NCBI GenBank assembly: GCA_002400365.1
Contig: DHFK01000190.1
Coordinates: 14,286 to 20,862, forward strand
Direction of reading: 5' to 3'
DNA length: 6,577 nt
Source: Anaerolineales bacterium UBA4826
GTDB lineage: Bacteria > Chloroflexota > Anaerolineae > UBA4142
Positions 5,061 to 6,577 of the stretch are shown here, one piece after another. The translations under genes were made by a program, and so were the position numbers. The first letter of the stretch is position 1, and each line of letters opens with the position of its first letter. Under the pieces are notes generated by a model. It did no database searches. It was not told where the DNA came from and saw only the letters and a list, made by a program, of their open reading frames with translations.

Positions 5061-6170
5061 ACCTTCCTTTCCCTCTGCGCTAACACCATCCGACTCGTGC
5101 CGCGCGAGCGGCTGCTGGCGCGCGCGGATCGCGCTGACAACGCCGTGCGCGGCGAACGCCGCGGCGACGCCGCCGACGATCCCCAGCCCGATCTGATCCG
5201 CCTGCGCCTCGACGCCAAAGCCGGCGACGTTCGGCAGACGGCGATAGAATGGCGACATCGTGTCCCAGAAGGCGACTTCGCTGCATCCGACGCAGCCATG
5301 CCCCGCGCCGACGGGCCAACTTGTCCCGTCGTTGTAGCGCACGGTCGGGCAGTTGTGGAACGTCGCGGGACCTTTGCAGCCCATCTTGTAGAGACACCAG
5401 CCCGCGCGCGCGTGGTCGTCGCCCCATTCTTCGACGTACTCGCCGGCGTCGTAGTGCGCGCGGCGCTCGCAGTTATCGTGAATGCGCGTGCCGTACGCAA
5501 AGAGCGGACGACCCAGTTGATCGGTCGCGGGGAGCGAGCCAAAGGTGAGATAGTGGACGACGGTCGCGGTGATGTTGACGGGGTTTGGCGGACAGCCGGG
5601 CAAATTGAGGAGCGTGATTCCCGGCACGGCGTCTTTCACGCCGACGGCGCCCGTGGGATTCGGCGTGGCGTTGGGCCAGCCGCCGTAGAACGCGCACGCG
5701 CCGACGGTGAGCGTGGCAGCGGCTTTGCCGCAAACTTGTTTGGCGATGTCGAGGGCGGTGCGGCCCCCGATGGTACAGTAGATGCCGTTGTCTTTGGTGG
5801 GGATCGAACCTTCAACGACGACGAGGTAGCCGCCTTCCTTGACCGTATCGTCCAGCGATTTGACGGCGGCTTTGCCGGCGGGCGCCATGATCGTTTCGTG
5901 GTAGTTCACGGAGAGAATGTCGAGGACGATGTCGCCCACCGAGGGACGGCTGGCGCGCAGGAATGCCTCACTGCAACCGGCGCAATCTTGGAATTCCAAC
6001 CAAACCAACGGGGGGCGCTTGACGGTCGCGAGCGCGTCGGCAATGCGCTCGACGTACCGCGTGGGCAGGACAAGGGTGGCTGCCATCGCCGAACAGAATT
6101 TTAGAAAATCGCGGCGGGTCACGCCTTGACGTGCGAGGACGTTCTCTAAACCCGGAGAGAAATCGTTCAT
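5058..6170 (-). CDS. hyaA: Group 1 [NiFe] hydrogenase small subunit, Tat-exported and membrane-anchored
   Basis: A 370-residue electron-transfer subunit. A twin-arginine signal (TRRDFLKF, R19-R20) is followed by a hydrophobic stretch to about residue 36, so the folded HyaA-HyaB pair is exported. Fe-S ligands are all present. Proximal [4Fe-4S]: C63, C66, C159, C193. Distal [4Fe-4S]: H231, C234, C259, C265. Medial cluster: C274, C293, C296, with P286 kept in SWPVGAG, which favours the standard [3Fe-4S] form. The motif CAGC at 63-66 and GACAFYGG around C159 have Gly where O2-tolerant enzymes carry two extra Cys, so the special [4Fe-3S] proximal cluster is absent. A C-terminal hydrophobic helix at about 327-348 anchors it next to HyaC. 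The ATG at 6170-6168 follows GGGAGGA with 4 nt spacing. The stop is TAG, inside the period-8 repeat. All Cys codons looked at are normal sense codons. Confidence 0.97.
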   Translation of the reverse strand: MNDFSPGLENVLARQGVTRRDFLKFCSAMAATLVLPTRYVERIADALATVKRPPLVWLEFQDCAGCSEAFLRASRPSVGDIVLDILSVNYHETIMAPAGKAAVKSLDDTVKEGGYLVVVEGSIPTKDNGIYCTIGGRTALDIAKQVCGKAAATLTVGACAFYGGWPNATPNPTGAVGVKDAVPGITLLNLPGCPPNPVNITATVVHYLTFGSLPATDQLGRPLFAYGTRIHDNCERRAHYDAGEYVEEWGDDHARAGWCLYKMGCKGPATFHNCPTVRYNDGTSWPVGAGHGCVGCSEVAFWDTMSPFYRRLPNVAGFGVEAQADQIGLGIVGGVAAAFAAHGVVSAIRARQQPLARHESDGVSAEGKEG

Positions 6171-6188
6171 CGAGTCCTCCCTTCCTTG

Positions 6189-6206
6189 GCATGGACGTTA
6201 CCATGC
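6189..6206 (-). promoter_or_regulatory. Short perfect hairpin upstream of hyaA
   Basis: GCATGG and CCATGC form a 6-bp inverted repeat around 6 bases, whose centre contains ACGT. It lies about 10 nt upstream of the hyaA Shine-Dalgarno. It could be an operator half-site pair or an mRNA leader hairpin; nothing in the sequence decides between these. Confidence 0.4.
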
Positions 6207-6217
6207 GGCTGGGAATA

Positions 6218-6275
6218 CCCTGAGTGATAGAGGCAAGTGACGACACTCGACGCTGTCACAACGTCTGGCTCAGGG
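6218..6275 (-). promoter_or_regulatory. Two-tier inverted repeat in the leader of hyaA
   Basis: CCCTGAG (6218-6224) and CTCAGGG (6269-6275) are perfect 7-base inverted copies, and inside them GTGAC (6237-6241) and GTCAC (6255-6259) form a second pair. Together they would give a branched leader structure in the 116-nt gap between the small leader gene and hyaA. There is no T-run, so it is not a classical terminator. No convincing -35/-10 promoter was seen in this gap. Confidence 0.35.
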
Positions 6276-6286
6276 CAACTTTTCAA

Positions 6287-6490
6287 CTATGCGGAGACTT
6301 GCTTTGGTTCACCTCCTGTCTCGGCAGACGATTCTTTTTGCGCGGCAACCGTAAGCACGAGTTCCTTGAGTTCCGCGAGCGCGTGGCGGATCTGCTCCAG
6401 TTCCTCTGCATGTAAGCGTTGATATGAATCGAGTTGTTGCTCGAGTCGCAAGACGCGGTACGCAACATCGGAAGGTGGAACGACAGACAT
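6287..6490 (-). CDS. Small coiled-coil protein at the head of the operon
   Basis: A 67-residue protein. The ATG at 6490-6488 is preceded by a full AGGAGG with 4 nt spacing, which supports this start over one 21 nt upstream. Residues of about 9-50 are predicted by eye to be an amphipathic helix with leucines and hydrophobics in heptad-like spacing (for example RVLRLEQQLDSY and EELEQIRHALAELKELVL), so it is probably a coiled-coil dimer or partner-binding helix. The C-terminal 15 residues are polar and probably disordered. There is no signal peptide, membrane segment or Cys, so it is likely cytoplasmic. I do not recognise a family. It lies 116 nt upstream of hyaA on the same strand, so it may be co-transcribed. 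It may be a small regulator or assembly helper, but that is a guess. Confidence 0.7.
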   Translation of the reverse strand: MSVVPPSDVAYRVLRLEQQLDSYQRLHAEELEQIRHALAELKELVLTVAAQKESSAETGGEPKQVSA

Positions 6491-6510
6491 TGTTCCTCCT
6501 GAGTGCCTCA

Positions 6511-6536
6511 CCCCCTACCCCCATCCCCCTCCCCCC
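6511..6536 (-). promoter_or_regulatory. Potential G-quadruplex in the leader of the operon
   Basis: On the coding strand four G-runs of 6, 5, 5 and 5 bases are separated by loops of 1, 2 and 2 bases. This fits the strict G-quadruplex pattern, and the runs end 10 nt before the Shine-Dalgarno of the small coiled-coil gene. If transcribed it could hinder ribosome access. It may equally be only the purine-rich side of the repeat in which it lies. Confidence 0.55.
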
Positions 6537-6577
6537 TCTCCTAGCGTTGAACTTCACGCTAGGCGAGGGGGAGGGGG
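6525..6577. repeat. C/G-rich inverted repeat at the right edge of the window
   Basis: A perfect 8-bp core, CCTAGCGT (6540-6547) with ACGCTAGG (6556-6563), is continued by C-rich and G-rich arms with one mismatch and one bulge out to 6525 and 6577. The repeat may go on beyond the window. It resembles a dispersed intergenic palindrome. There is no T-tract for termination, and no promoter was seen between it and the small gene. Confidence 0.75.

Noticed and set aside
5097..6104. Plus-strand open frame of 335 codons opposite hyaA
   Set aside because: It is antisense to a clear hydrogenase small subunit and shows no family features.
5058..6170. O2-tolerant [4Fe-3S] proximal cluster in HyaA
   Set aside because: The two extra Cys positions are Gly (C63-A-G-C66 and ACAFYGG), so this is the standard proximal cluster.

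Overview
The window carries a membrane-bound group 1 [NiFe] hydrogenase operon on the minus strand, read from right to left in the order small coiled-coil protein, hyaA (small subunit), hyaB (large subunit), hyaC (cytochrome b), hyaD (maturation protease), then a five-helix membrane protein and a two-CBS-domain protein. Further downstream on the same strand lie a fragment of a short-chain dehydrogenase and a lipoprotein with NHL repeats that runs off the left edge. The hyaA-hyaB-hyaC-hyaD order is that of the E. coli hya operon.

The central observation is in hyaB. The N-terminal nickel-binding motif, normally R-x-C-G-x-C-x-x-x-H, is encoded with in-frame TGA codons at both cysteine positions (4743-4745 and 4734-4736). 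Everything before and after is intact, and the C-terminal motif D-P-C-x-x-C keeps two normal TGC cysteines. The simplest reading is a hydrogenase with two selenocysteines (U60-G-V-U63) as Ni ligands. Described [NiFeSe] hydrogenases instead carry a single Sec in the C-terminal motif. A perfect 6-bp hairpin with a 5-nt loop starts 17 nt after the second TGA, and another hairpin starts right after the first TGA; both look like bacterial SECIS elements. TGA also ends hyaC and the CBS gene, so it remains a normal stop codon here.

The organism is probably a GC-rich bacterium of the Chloroflexota (Anaerolineae-like). This is an inference from the P-T-A-T type linker of the lipoprotein and from the short-period inverted repeats that fill several gene junctions. 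No selenocysteine machinery (selA, selB, selC, selD) lies in the window.

Functionally, HyaA (Tat signal, C-terminal membrane anchor, three Fe-S clusters) carries the folded HyaB across the membrane. HyaD removes the last 15 residues of HyaB after Ni insertion. HyaC passes electrons from H2 to the quinone pool. The roles of the small leader protein, the membrane protein and the CBS protein are unknown, but spacing and overlapping signals put them in the same transcription unit. Junctions hyaA/hyaB, hyaB/hyaC and hyaC/hyaD, and the region upstream of the operon, each hold a different low-complexity inverted repeat. No clear promoter is visible.
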